64,000 nucleotides of DNA from Microbacterium sp. Root553 (GTDB lineage: Bacteria; Actinomycetota; Actinomycetes; Actinomycetales; Microbacteriaceae). The number at the start of each line of letters is the position of its first letter. The first letter of the stretch is position 1. Of the stretch, positions 8,416-15,826 are shown piece after piece. Below the pieces are notes generated by a model that was not told the origin of the DNA, made no database searches, and saw nothing but the letters and a program-made list of their open reading frames with translations. The stretch covers positions 2,229,675 through 2,293,674 of the forward strand of contig NZ_LMFY01000001.1 of NCBI RefSeq assembly GCF_001426995.1, written 5' to 3'. Position numbers and translations under genes: made by a program.

Positions 8416-8567
8416 GAGACGAGTCAACTCCTTCGCGACGGCGCTGGCAAACCCCTTGCGCGTGCGCCACGCCCGGGATTCGGATGGAGTTCGGCTCGAT
8501 TTGGCGGCGCGATAATCGTCATGGCATACTTGAACAGTTGTCGCGGCACGGAAACGTTCCGCCAGAC

Positions 8568-8640
8568 GGCCCCATCGTATAGCGGCCTAGTACGCTGCCC
8601 TCTCACGGCGGTAACGCGGGTTCGAATCCCGCTGGGGTCA
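8568..8640 (+). tRNA. tRNA-Glu (anticodon CTC)
   Basis: Acceptor GGCCCCA (8568-8574) pairs with TGGGGTC (8633-8639), including one G-T pair, with discriminator A8640. The anticodon arm is CTGCC-CTCTCAC-GGCGG with anticodon CTC, and the T arm is CGGGTTCGAATCCCG. CCA is not encoded. Confidence 0.95.
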
Positions 8641-8648
8641 CACAACAC

Positions 8649-8680
8649 ACGAAAGCCCTCGGTTCGCCGAGGGCTTTCGT
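8649..8680. terminator. bidirectional terminator after tRNA-Glu
   Basis: ACGAAAGCCCTCGG-TTCG-CCGAGGGCTTTCGT is a perfect 14-bp stem with a UUCG tetraloop and A/T-rich ends. It separates tRNA-Glu from the convergent acyltransferase gene. Confidence 0.88.
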
Positions 8681-8735
8681 CATCTCCGGGTGTCTCCCTC
8701 CGTTCTCCGGGCGGGGCCCGACCCGGTTCTGTAGG

Positions 8736-10058
8736 TCAGCGCAAGGCTGAGCGGGTCGTCGACATCAGTCGCAGCGCAGCCGCTGTCCCGATCAGCGCCG
8801 CCGCCGCGAGCGGGAAGTCGAGTCCGTACGCGGTGATCCCGACGACCGGAGTGACGAAGAGCAGCACGGCGGCGACGGTCGCACCGGCGCTCGGGTGACG
8901 GGCGACTCCGGCCGGCGGGGTCTTCTCGAACCGCACCAGCCACAGCGAGAGCGCCCACACGGCTCCGAGGACGACGAGCAGGAACAGCGGTCGCGTCCAC
9001 CACCAGGCCGGACTCCCCGGCGCGGGAAGGGGGAGCGGCAACAGGAGCTGGATGCCGATGAGGATCATGATCACCGGCAGGTGCCAGAGGTAGATCGTCA
9101 TGAGGCGGGAGCCGATGAGGAACACCGCGCCCTGGGCCGCCCTGGTCCGCATGAGCGCAGTGAGAGGACGACGCAGAAGCGTCAGAGCGGATGCCTGGAC
9201 GACGGCGAGCATCACCATCGCCGCGGTCGGCGGCCACTGGTTGCCGAGCATGTTCCAGGAGTAGCCGCCGAGCGACACCAGGCCCCAGAGCGCGGCGTAT
9301 CCGGCGGCGATGAGCAGCATCAGCTGCCAGTCCCGCCTCGCGGCGAACCACCCGTCGAACAGGAAGAACCCGAGCTGCTGGGCGAACAGCCACACGAACA
9401 CGATGTTGGGGATGCCGAACAGTTCCTGACCGAGGCCGTAGCCGGTGCCCGCGATCGGCTGGATCGCGAGCATCCCGCCCACGACCGTGAAGCGGAGCGT
9501 GTCGATGACCACGGCGCCCGCGAGAAGGACGATCAGCACGTGCATGCCGTGGCGTTCGTGCAGGCCCATCATCGTCGGGGCCAGGGCCTGGACGATCATG
9601 TACGCCGCCAGGAACCAGAGCGGCGATCCGATGCCGATGGCAACCACGTCGACGAGGGCGGGGTCGAGCCCGATCAGTCGGGCGGCGCCGAGCGCTGCGG
9701 TGAGGAAGACGAAGAGTGCGAGCGCGGGGCGTGCGAGCCGCAGCAGGCGCACGCGCACGAACACGTCTGCGGACTCGCCGCGGGCGACCGCCGACCGCCA
9801 GCCGGCGCGTGCCGCGTACCCGCCGACGACGAAGAACAGCGGCATGATGTTCGCCACCCATGAGGCGGCCGTGAACCACGGCTGCGCCTCGACCGTCCGC
9901 TCGATGAGCAGCGATCCGTCGGGCGCGCGCCCGACCCCGGTGAAGAGGATGTGCACGAACACGACCAGCAGCACGCACGTGACCCGCGCCAGATCGAGCG
10001 TGAGGTCGCGGCCCTGCGGGGCCGTGCGAGGCGTCGAGACTGCGGCGGCGCTGCTCAT
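8736..10058 (-). CDS. acyltransferase-3 family integral membrane protein
   Basis: A 440-residue polytopic protein with about ten hydrophobic helices. It starts with the family pattern RDLTLDLARVTCVLLVVFVHILF, where R/D in the first helix and the conserved His (VFVHI) match acyltransferase-3 (OafA-like) proteins. These O-acylate cell-surface polysaccharides or lipids using cytoplasmic acyl-CoA. The target is unknown, and no glycosyltransferases or polymer genes are nearby. Start ATG 10058 lies 7 nt after -10 TAGAGT, suggesting a leaderless message. It is flanked by the bidirectional terminator at its 3' end. Confidence 0.82.
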   Translation of the reverse strand: MSSAAAVSTPRTAPQGRDLTLDLARVTCVLLVVFVHILFTGVGRAPDGSLLIERTVEAQPWFTAASWVANIMPLFFVVGGYAARAGWRSAVARGESADVFVRVRLLRLARPALALFVFLTAALGAARLIGLDPALVDVVAIGIGSPLWFLAAYMIVQALAPTMMGLHERHGMHVLIVLLAGAVVIDTLRFTVVGGMLAIQPIAGTGYGLGQELFGIPNIVFVWLFAQQLGFFLFDGWFAARRDWQLMLLIAAGYAALWGLVSLGGYSWNMLGNQWPPTAAMVMLAVVQASALTLLRRPLTALMRTRAAQGAVFLIGSRLMTIYLWHLPVIMILIGIQLLLPLPLPAPGSPAWWWTRPLFLLVVLGAVWALSLWLVRFEKTPPAGVARHPSAGATVAAVLLFVTPVVGITAYGLDFPLAAAALIGTAAALRLMSTTRSALR

Positions 10059-10065
10059 GCCGACG

Positions 10066-10071
10066 ACTCTA
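10066..10071 (-). promoter_or_regulatory. -10 element of acyltransferase gene
   Basis: On the minus strand TAGAGT is followed by 7 nt and the ATG at 10058, with no Shine-Dalgarno. Confidence 0.45.
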
Positions 10072-10100
10072 GCGGTGCACGGCTCCCGGCCCGGGGAGCC

Positions 10101-11195
10101 TCACTCCGAGAACTCCTCGGCGGCAGGCACCCCGACCGTGCGGCGAGCGCGACGTGCTCGTCGGATCACCCAGATCGCGAGGAGGACGACGGCACCCAGT
10201 GCGAGCCAGGGGAGGACGAAGCCGAGTGCGATGACCAGGGCGTTCAGCGACACCACGAGGCCGTTCCAGCCGGCGAACAGGCCGTCGGCGAACCCGGCGG
10301 GGTCGGCGGTCGTGGCGGGAGCCGTGCGGGTGAGCTGCACCTGCAGAGTCGACATCGAGACCTGATCCTCGAGGGCGGTGAGCTGCTGCTGGTAGGACTC
10401 GAGCTGCGCCTGTCGGTCCGTGAGCGCGACCTCGGCCTCGATGAGCTCCGCGACCGTCCCGGTCTGCGCCATGAGCTCGGTCAGCCGCTGCACCGACGCG
10501 GACGTCGCGTCGACCCGCGCGCGGAGGTCGATCGCCTCGGAGGTGACGTCCTGCTTCGAGATCGACGACGTGAGCACGTCGCCGGTCTCCGCGAGCTCGT
10601 CGACCACGGTGGTGAGGTCTGCGGAGGGCACCCTGATGCTGACCCACCCGTAGCCCGGATCCACGGGAGCGGGCGCGGAGGTGTCGTCGGTCGCCTCGCT
10701 CTTGCCGATCTCGGTGCTCTCGACGTAGCCGCCGTGCTTCTCCGCGAGGGCGGCGATCGCCGCCCCGGCATCCGCGATGTCCTTCACCTCGAGGGTGGCG
10801 TTGGCCGTCGCGATGATCTCGCGGTCCACCGCATCGTCGGCAGCGGGCGCCACCCCTGTCGACTCCGGGGCCGCATCGGAGGCGCTCTGGTCGACGCTGC
10901 CGGAGCGGGAGGTGTCGACGGCGACGCCGGGGGGCATCCCGCCCCCGTCGGCGGTGCTGGACGCGCTGCCGCCGACGATGCCGAGGATCGGCGGGGTGAC
11001 GAGGACGCCCACCACGAAGGCGGCGGCCACCCCGGTGCCCGTCAGCCATCCGCGTCGGCGGGCCCGCGCTCGGGCCGCGGCCGGGGTCGGCCGGGGACGC
11101 CGGGCGGCGATCTCGTCGAACACGGCGGCCTCGATGCGCGAAGCCGCGGCATCCGACAGCTCGGGAAGGTCGTCGTGGGGTGTGTGGTCGTTCAT
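10101..11195 (-). CDS. DUF4349 protein, putative anti-sigma partner
   Basis: A 364-residue membrane protein. The N-terminal cytoplasmic part (about 1-48; ELSDAAASRIEAAVFDEIAARRP) is followed by a transmembrane helix (about 50-70). The DUF4349 extracytoplasmic domain comes next, with a coiled-coil-like stretch near 220-275. A C-terminal helix (GLVVSLNALVIALGFVLPW) is followed by a basic tail. Its ATG overlaps the stop of the upstream ECF sigma gene by 4 bases (ATGA), so the two are translationally coupled. That arrangement is typical of sigma/anti-sigma pairs, so a role in holding the sigma factor is inferred. No zinc-binding HxxxCxxC motif is seen, so it is not a classical ZAS anti-sigma. Confidence 0.75.
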   Translation of the reverse strand: MNDHTPHDDLPELSDAAASRIEAAVFDEIAARRPRPTPAAARARARRRGWLTGTGVAAAFVVGVLVTPPILGIVGGSASSTADGGGMPPGVAVDTSRSGSVDQSASDAAPESTGVAPAADDAVDREIIATANATLEVKDIADAGAAIAALAEKHGGYVESTEIGKSEATDDTSAPAPVDPGYGWVSIRVPSADLTTVVDELAETGDVLTSSISKQDVTSEAIDLRARVDATSASVQRLTELMAQTGTVAELIEAEVALTDRQAQLESYQQQLTALEDQVSMSTLQVQLTRTAPATTADPAGFADGLFAGWNGLVVSLNALVIALGFVLPWLALGAVVLLAIWVIRRARRARRTVGVPAAEEFSE

Positions 11196-11749
11196 GCGTC
11201 GCTCGCTTCCTTCACGGCACCGCGCAGTCGGGTGCGGACTCGGGAGAGACGGTTCCGGACGATCGCGTGACTCACGCCCAGCTCCTCCGCGGCAGCCTGG
11301 TACGCGTAGCCCTCCGCTGCGCAGAGTCGGAAGATCTCTCGGTCGAGGTCGCTCATCGTTCCGACCTCAGCCGCGATCCTCGCCGCCATCGCCGCGGTGA
11401 TCACCTGCTCCTCGACGCTGATCGTCGAGGGGAGGGTCTCGTCGACGGCCTCTGTCGTGTGCGCCCGATCCCGCAGGCGCTGGCGCAGACGGTTCGCGGC
11501 CTGGAACCGGCAGATCGTGGCCAGCCACGGGAGGATCGACTCTCCCCGCAGCTCGAGGTCCGGCAACTTGCGCCAGGCGGTCACGAAGGTCTCCTGGGTG
11601 ACGTCCTCGGCGTCGGCGGGGGAGCCGAGGATGCCGTGGGCGATCCAGTAGACCGGGCGTACGTGCAGGCGGTACAGCTCGCGGAACGCGCTCTCGTCGC
11701 CGGCCGCGGCCTGAGCCGCCCATCTCTGATCACTCGTCTGCACGGGCAT
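11192..11749 (-). CDS. ECF RNA polymerase sigma factor
   Basis: A 185-residue sigma-70-family factor of the extracytoplasmic function type. Region 2 (about 20-90) contains the helix AEDVTQETFVTAWRKL that contacts core polymerase and the -10 DNA. Region 4 (about 125-180) contains EGYAYQAAAEELGVSHAIVRNRLSRVRTRLR for -35 recognition. Regions 1 and 3 are absent, as expected. It is followed, with ATGA overlap, by the DUF4349 membrane protein, its probable regulator. GGAAACAGG precedes the ATG. No obvious self-recognised promoter could be identified. Confidence 0.9.
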   Translation of the reverse strand: MPVQTSDQRWAAQAAAGDESAFRELYRLHVRPVYWIAHGILGSPADAEDVTQETFVTAWRKLPDLELRGESILPWLATICRFQAANRLRQRLRDRAHTTEAVDETLPSTISVEEQVITAAMAARIAAEVGTMSDLDREIFRLCAAEGYAYQAAAEELGVSHAIVRNRLSRVRTRLRGAVKEASDA

Positions 11750-11888
11750 CCTGTTTCCGTTCGGTGTCTCTCACCCGGGAAGTGTCGGCGGATGCCTCAT
11801 CGTCTCAGATGGTCGACGAGATGTTCCTCGCGGCTGCCGGTGGTGCGTCATGTTGTGAGAGCGTGCACCCGAACGCTCCGCGCTCGGC

Positions 11889-11894
11889 TAGCAT
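11889..11894 (+). promoter_or_regulatory. -10 element upstream of the terC riboswitch
   Basis: TAGCAT lies 6 nt before the first base of the riboswitch fold (11901), so transcription would start at the aptamer. Confidence 0.5.
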
Positions 11895-11900
11895 TGGCGA

Positions 11901-12001
11901 CGCGAGAGGGAGTATCCCGTCAGCGCATCCGCCGTCATCACGAGCATCGACATCGCTGCTCCGGTAATGCGACGCACTTCGTGCGTGGGAGAGACTTTCG
12001 A
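11901..12001 (+). promoter_or_regulatory. yybP-ykoY family (Mn2+) riboswitch
   Basis: The leader of terC folds like the yybP-ykoY aptamer. P1 is CGAGAG (11903-11908) with CTTTCG (11995-12000), and the L1 signature GGGAGTA follows directly. P2 arms are GCATCCG and CGGTAATGC, the L3 CGTCA lies in CCGCCGTCATCAC, and P3 is GAGC/GCTC. Another stem is ACGCAC-TTC-GTGCGT (11972-11986), and the 3' signature GAGACTTTC closes the fold. This class senses Mn2+ and commonly precedes terC/alx and Mn exporters. The switch ends 36 nt before the start codon, so it may act on translation or on termination. Confidence 0.8.
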
Positions 12002-12036
12002 TCAACTCCCGACCCTCCGAAAGGTCAAGCACGCCC

Positions 12037-13044
12037 GTGGAAATCCCTCTCTGGTTCGAGATCACCTCGATGATCGTCCTGTCGATCATCCTGCTCGGCG
12101 ACCTGCTCCTGATCCGCCTCCGCCCGCACATCCCCTCGACGAAGGAGTCGACCCTGTGGGTGGTGTTCTACGTCGGACTCGCGCTGCTCTTCGCGGTGCT
12201 TCTGGGGAACGTCGGCGGCTGGCGCAATGCGGGCGACTTCATCACCGGCTGGGCGCTGGAATACAGCCTCTCGATCGACAATCTCTTCGTGTTCGTGCTG
12301 ATCATGGCGCAGTTCGCTGTGCCGCGGCGCCTGCAGCAGCAGGTGCTGATGGTCGGCATCATCATCGCGCTGGTCCTCCGCGGCGCGTTCATCCTCGTCG
12401 GCGTGACGATCGTCGAGCACTTCTCGCCGATCTTCTACATCTTCGGTGCGTTCCTCATCTACACCGCGATCAAGCAGGCGATGCCGGAGGGCGACCACGA
12501 CGGCGAGGTGCAGCGGGAGAACTTCATCGTCCGCCTGCTGCGCCGCCGCATCGACATCAGCGAGACGTACGACGGATCTAAGCTGCGCACCACGGTCGAC
12601 GGCACGCGCATGTGGACCCCGATGGTGATCGTCTTCATCACGATCGGCGTGACAGACCTCATCTTCGCGATCGACTCGATCCCGGCCATCTTCGAGATCA
12701 CCACGAACGGCTTCCTCGTCTTCGCAGCCAACATCTTCGCCCTCATGGGGCTGCGCCAGCTCTACTTCCTGCTCGGTGATCTGCTCGACCGCCTTCGCTA
12801 CCTGCACTACGGCATCGCCGTGATCCTCGGATTCATCGGCATCAAGCTGATCCTGCACGCCCTGCACGAGAACGAGCTGCCCTTCATCAACGGCGGCCAG
12901 CATGTGGAGTGGGTGCCCGACATCGACAACATGGTCTCGCTGGGCGTCATCGTCGCGGCGATGACCGTCGCGACGGTCGCGAGCCTGATCGCGTCGTCCC
13001 GTGACAAGCGGGCGGCGAAGCGGCTCGACCAGCCGGTGGAGTGA
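12037..13044 (+). CDS. TerC/Alx family membrane protein, putative Mn exporter
   Basis: A 335-residue polytopic membrane protein of the TerC family, with seven to nine hydrophobic helices. Family acidic motifs are NAGDFITGWALEYSLSIDN, where the Asp and Asn sit in a membrane helix, and the repeated TDLIFAIDSIPAIFEIT. TerC/Alx proteins are implicated in Mn2+ efflux and metalation of exported proteins. The riboswitch in its leader supports a Mn-responsive role (inference from family and leader together). Translation starts at GTG, with AAAGG 12 bases upstream. The DUF2834-type gene begins 10 bases after its stop and is probably cotranscribed. Confidence 0.88.
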   Translation: MEIPLWFEITSMIVLSIILLGDLLLIRLRPHIPSTKESTLWVVFYVGLALLFAVLLGNVGGWRNAGDFITGWALEYSLSIDNLFVFVLIMAQFAVPRRLQQQVLMVGIIIALVLRGAFILVGVTIVEHFSPIFYIFGAFLIYTAIKQAMPEGDHDGEVQRENFIVRLLRRRIDISETYDGSKLRTTVDGTRMWTPMVIVFITIGVTDLIFAIDSIPAIFEITTNGFLVFAANIFALMGLRQLYFLLGDLLDRLRYLHYGIAVILGFIGIKLILHALHENELPFINGGQHVEWVPDIDNMVSLGVIVAAMTVATVASLIASSRDKRAAKRLDQPVE

Positions 13045-13054
13045 GGGCATCGTG

Positions 13055-13402
13055 ATGCGTCACTGGACACCGATGGCCGTCGTCTACCTCGTCCTGGCGG
13101 TGGCGGGACTCGTCGGCACCTGGGCGTTCAACGTCCTGGCCATCACGCAGATGGTGGACTTCATCGGTGACCTCGTCGGCAGCGGCCCTGCCGTGTCGTC
13201 GATCACCATCGACCTCCTGGTCGCGGCGATCGCCGGAAGCATCTTCATCATCGTCGAGGCACGACGGATCGGCATGCGACACGGCTGGCTGTACGTGGTC
13301 GCGTCAGGGGTGACGGCATTCGCCTTCATGTTCCCGCTGTTCCTCGCCATGCGTCAGCGGCACCTCACCCGGTTGTCCACAGAGACTCAGCCTCGAGCGT
13401 GA
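13055..13402 (+). CDS. DUF2834-type small membrane protein
   Basis: A 115-residue protein with three to four hydrophobic helices (about 6-28, 48-66, 75-105). The pattern WAFNVLAI ... FIIVEARRIGMRHGWLYV matches DUF2834, a family of unknown function found beside transporters. GAGG 5 to 8 bases ahead supports ATG 13055, and an in-frame GTG lies directly before it. It follows terC by 10 bases and shares the riboswitch-controlled transcript, so a link to metal or membrane homeostasis is possible. Its 3' end overlaps the convergent LON-domain gene by 38 bases. Confidence 0.7.
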   Translation: MRHWTPMAVVYLVLAVAGLVGTWAFNVLAITQMVDFIGDLVGSGPAVSSITIDLLVAAIAGSIFIIVEARRIGMRHGWLYVVASGVTAFAFMFPLFLAMRQRHLTRLSTETQPRA

Positions 13403-13958
13403 GGTCGATGACCTGGCGCAGCAGTGCGCCGAGCGAGGTAGATCGCAACAGGGTGTAACGGTCGTAGTCGCCCAGCGGGGCGATCTCGGCGAGCTGCCAT
13501 GACGAGGCGAGAGGGTCGTCGGCGAGGTCGGTGTCGGCACTCCAGGGCGAGTCGGCGCGTGCGAGCACCCGCCGCACGGTCGACTCGGCCAGGGTGCGCA
13601 GGGGAGTGAGGGCGTCGTCCCAGGTCAGCTCGGGCAGCGGCGTCACGGCCGCGCGGGGATGGGGCGCGTCATCGACCCACTCGTCGATCGAGAAGCGCGT
13701 GGTGCCGACAGCGACGATATGCAGCACGTCCGCATCGGCCGAGACGCTCGTGAGCCTCGCCATCGTGCCGATGCCGCTGCGCAGGTCGCCGCCGCCGACC
13801 TCCTGGCCCCGCTCGATGAGCACGACACCGAACTGAGGATCCTCCTCGTCGAGAAGGTGCCCGATCATCGTGAGATAGCGCGGCTCGAACACGCGGAGCG
13901 GAAGCGGGGTGTACGGGAAGAGCACCGAGCCAAGGGGAAACATCGGTAGTGCGGCCAT
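13365..13958 (-). CDS. LON substrate-binding domain protein
   Basis: A 197-residue stand-alone Lon N-terminal (LON-SB) domain. It begins MFPLGSVLFPYTPLPLRVFEPRY, the hallmark first strand of the domain, and contains the strand IGTMARLTSV. The AAA and protease domains of Lon are absent, so it cannot degrade proteins on its own. Such YcaP/COG2802 proteins are thought to bind peptides or serve as adaptors, with role unknown. Start ATG 13958 is preceded by TTGACT at the -10-like spacing used by other genes here. It is divergent from the DUF427 gene. Confidence 0.82.
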   Translation of the reverse strand: MAALPMFPLGSVLFPYTPLPLRVFEPRYLTMIGHLLDEEDPQFGVVLIERGQEVGGGDLRSGIGTMARLTSVSADADVLHIVAVGTTRFSIDEWVDDAPHPRAAVTPLPELTWDDALTPLRTLAESTVRRVLARADSPWSADTDLADDPLASSWQLAEIAPLGDYDRYTLLRSTSLGALLRQVIDLTLEAESLWTTG

Positions 13959-13982
13959 GACCCCAGTCAACACTGCGAGACG

Positions 13983-13988
13983 TACAGT
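13983..13988 (+). promoter_or_regulatory. -10 element of DUF427 gene
   Basis: TACAGT, 6 nt (GAAAAG), then ATG 13995. The message appears leaderless. Confidence 0.5.
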
Positions 13989-13994
13989 GAAAAG

Positions 13995-14492
13995 ATGCGC
14001 AGACCGAGTCCCATCGTCCCGTCTCCCGGCCAGGAATCCGTCTGGGACTATCCGCGACCTCCGAGGATCGAGAAGGTGGACGAGCGTGTCACCATCCGCC
14101 TCGGCGGCGTGCTCGTCGCCGACACCCGGGCTGCGATGCGGGTGCTCGAGACGAGTCATCCCCCGGTGTACTACCTGCCGATAGCCGATTTCATCGACGG
14201 AGCGCTCGCCGATGCTCCCGGTTCGTCGTTCTGCGAGTTCAAGGGGGCCGCGCGCTACCTCGACGTGCGCGGCGGAGGTCTTGTGGCCGCGGGCGCCGCC
14301 TGGAACTACCCGGATCCCACCCCTGGATTCGAGGCGCTGAGCGATCGTGTCGCGGTCTACGCGGGGCCGATGGACGAGTGCACGGTGGGCGGTGAGGTCG
14401 TGGTCCCGCAGCCGGGCGGGTTCTACGGCGGCTGGGTGACGTCCTCCGTCGTCGGTCCGTTCAAGGGCGGGCCGGGCTCGATGGGCTGGTAG
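13995..14492 (+). CDS. DUF427 domain protein
   Basis: A 165-residue protein with the DUF427 beta-barrel pattern. After a short leader comes RIEKVDERVTIRLGGVLVADT, then VYYLPIADF, CEFKGAARYLDV, AAWNYPDPTPGF and a C-terminal YGGWVTSSVVGPFKGGPGS. The ExKG and WxYP motifs are the most conserved family elements. DUF427 proteins are small cytoplasmic proteins of unknown function, frequent in actinobacteria and fungi. The ATG lies at the predicted transcription start. It ends 20 bases from the convergent monooxygenase gene. Confidence 0.85.
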   Translation: MRRPSPIVPSPGQESVWDYPRPPRIEKVDERVTIRLGGVLVADTRAAMRVLETSHPPVYYLPIADFIDGALADAPGSSFCEFKGAARYLDVRGGGLVAAGAAWNYPDPTPGFEALSDRVAVYAGPMDECTVGGEVVVPQPGGFYGGWVTSSVVGPFKGGPGSMGW

Positions 14493-14512
14493 CCCCCGGA
14501 CTCGCCCCTGTC

Positions 14513-15826
14513 TCAGAAGGCCTGCAGGTTCGCCTGCAGTCCGCCGTCGACGTGGTCGCGACGGAGCAGGCCCCGTCGGCGCAGCACCGGCACCAGCTCG
14601 TCCAGGGTGCGGTGCAGGGTGACGGGGTGGAAGTCGCCCCACAGCAGAACACCGTCGTTGCCCCACTCGCCGAGCTCCTCGACCAGGTCGGCGAACTCCT
14701 CGGCGGTTCCGACGAAACCGGAGCGGTCGGAGAGACGCCCTGTGCGGGCGAGAGCCGTGAGGTGAGCGCGCAGCGGCGCGTCGTCGCCGCGGTCGCCGAG
14801 CAGGCGCTGGATGCTGCCCCGTGAGACGTGCTCGCCGAAGAACGAGGGGTCGAGGGGCCGGTCGAGATCCAGGGCGGTGAGGTCGGTCTCGAGATCGCTC
14901 GACTGCTTGCGGGCGATCTGCCGCAGCGCCTCGTCGTCCGGGTGCGCGGAGGCCGCGACGATCCGGTCCGCCTCCTCGGCCGAGGCCGTGATGACGGGCT
15001 GGATCGCGAACAGGATCTTGATGTCGTCGGGTCTGCGACCCGCCGCGATCGCCGCATCATGGATCTTGGCCCGGTAGGCGCGGACCGAGGCTTCGTGCAG
15101 AGGAGCCAGCGCGAGTTGCACATCGGAGTGGGCGCCGGCGAAGCCGAGTCCCCGCCCCGATCCTCCGGGCGAGACGATCGCCGGCGCTCCGTCGGTGAAG
15201 GGCACGGCGTTCAGAGGTCCGTCGAAGGCGAAATGCTCGCCGCGGTGGCGGACGGCGTGCAGCTTCGATCCGTCCGCGAACACCTCCGTGGCGCGGTCCT
15301 CGACGATGGCGCCGTCCTGCCAGCTTCCCCACAGCGCCCGGATTCCGTCGAGCCACTCCTCGGCACGGTCGTAGGCCGCATCGTGCCCCAGCTGCGCGGC
15401 GGCGGAGAAGTGACGCGCACTCCCGGTGTCGGTGACGACGTTGAGTCCCAGACGATGGCCGCTGAGATGCTGCAGCGTGGCGAACTGCCTGGCCGCCGTG
15501 TACGGCAGGTAGGCCGCCGGGTTCACGGTGGGGACCACGCCGAGGTGGCGCGTGGCCTGGAACAGGTACGGCGCGAGCAGCAGCGGGTCGTGCTTGGGTC
15601 CGCCGAACGCGTGCCGCACCCGCAGGTCGATGGTCGAGGGGGACCCGAGCGAGGGGGCGTCCTCGATGATGACCAGATCGAATCCCGCCTGCTCCAGGGT
15701 GCGGGCCGCCTCCTGGTAGATGTCGGGTCTCGTCCAGTCGTAATCCCAGTCCAGAGAGGGCAGGCCCCAGCCCTGCGGTCCGAAGCCGCGGGCGAGGAAC
15801 CAGCCGAAGTGCTGGAGCCGGCTCAT
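14513..15826 (-). CDS. LLM-class flavin-dependent monooxygenase (NtaA/DmoA type)
   Basis: A 437-residue bacterial luciferase-like TIM-barrel protein of the NtaA/SnaA/DszA/SoxA group, which uses FMNH2 from a separate reductase. Characteristic pieces are WDYDWTRPDIYQEAARTLEQAGFDLVIIED, the RHLGVVPTVNP strand, the LSGHRLGLNVVTD motif and the SPGGSGRG phosphate-binding segment. No flavin reductase is adjacent. Its ATG overlaps the metY stop by 4 bases, so both are made together. With a sulfhydrylase partner, release of sulfite from an organosulfur compound is the most economical substrate guess, but nitrilotriacetate-like substrates cannot be excluded. Confidence 0.8.
   Translation of the reverse strand: MSRLQHFGWFLARGFGPQGWGLPSLDWDYDWTRPDIYQEAARTLEQAGFDLVIIEDAPSLGSPSTIDLRVRHAFGGPKHDPLLLAPYLFQATRHLGVVPTVNPAAYLPYTAARQFATLQHLSGHRLGLNVVTDTGSARHFSAAAQLGHDAAYDRAEEWLDGIRALWGSWQDGAIVEDRATEVFADGSKLHAVRHRGEHFAFDGPLNAVPFTDGAPAIVSPGGSGRGLGFAGAHSDVQLALAPLHEASVRAYRAKIHDAAIAAGRRPDDIKILFAIQPVITASAEEADRIVAASAHPDDEALRQIARKQSSDLETDLTALDLDRPLDPSFFGEHVSRGSIQRLLGDRGDDAPLRAHLTALARTGRLSDRSGFVGTAEEFADLVEELGEWGNDGVLLWGDFHPVTLHRTLDELVPVLRRRGLLRRDHVDGGLQANLQAF

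Noticed and set aside
7777..8427. TTG 8427 as start of the MBL-fold gene
   Set aside because: AAGGAG would abut the TTG with no spacing; ATG 8415 begins the conserved strand and fits better.
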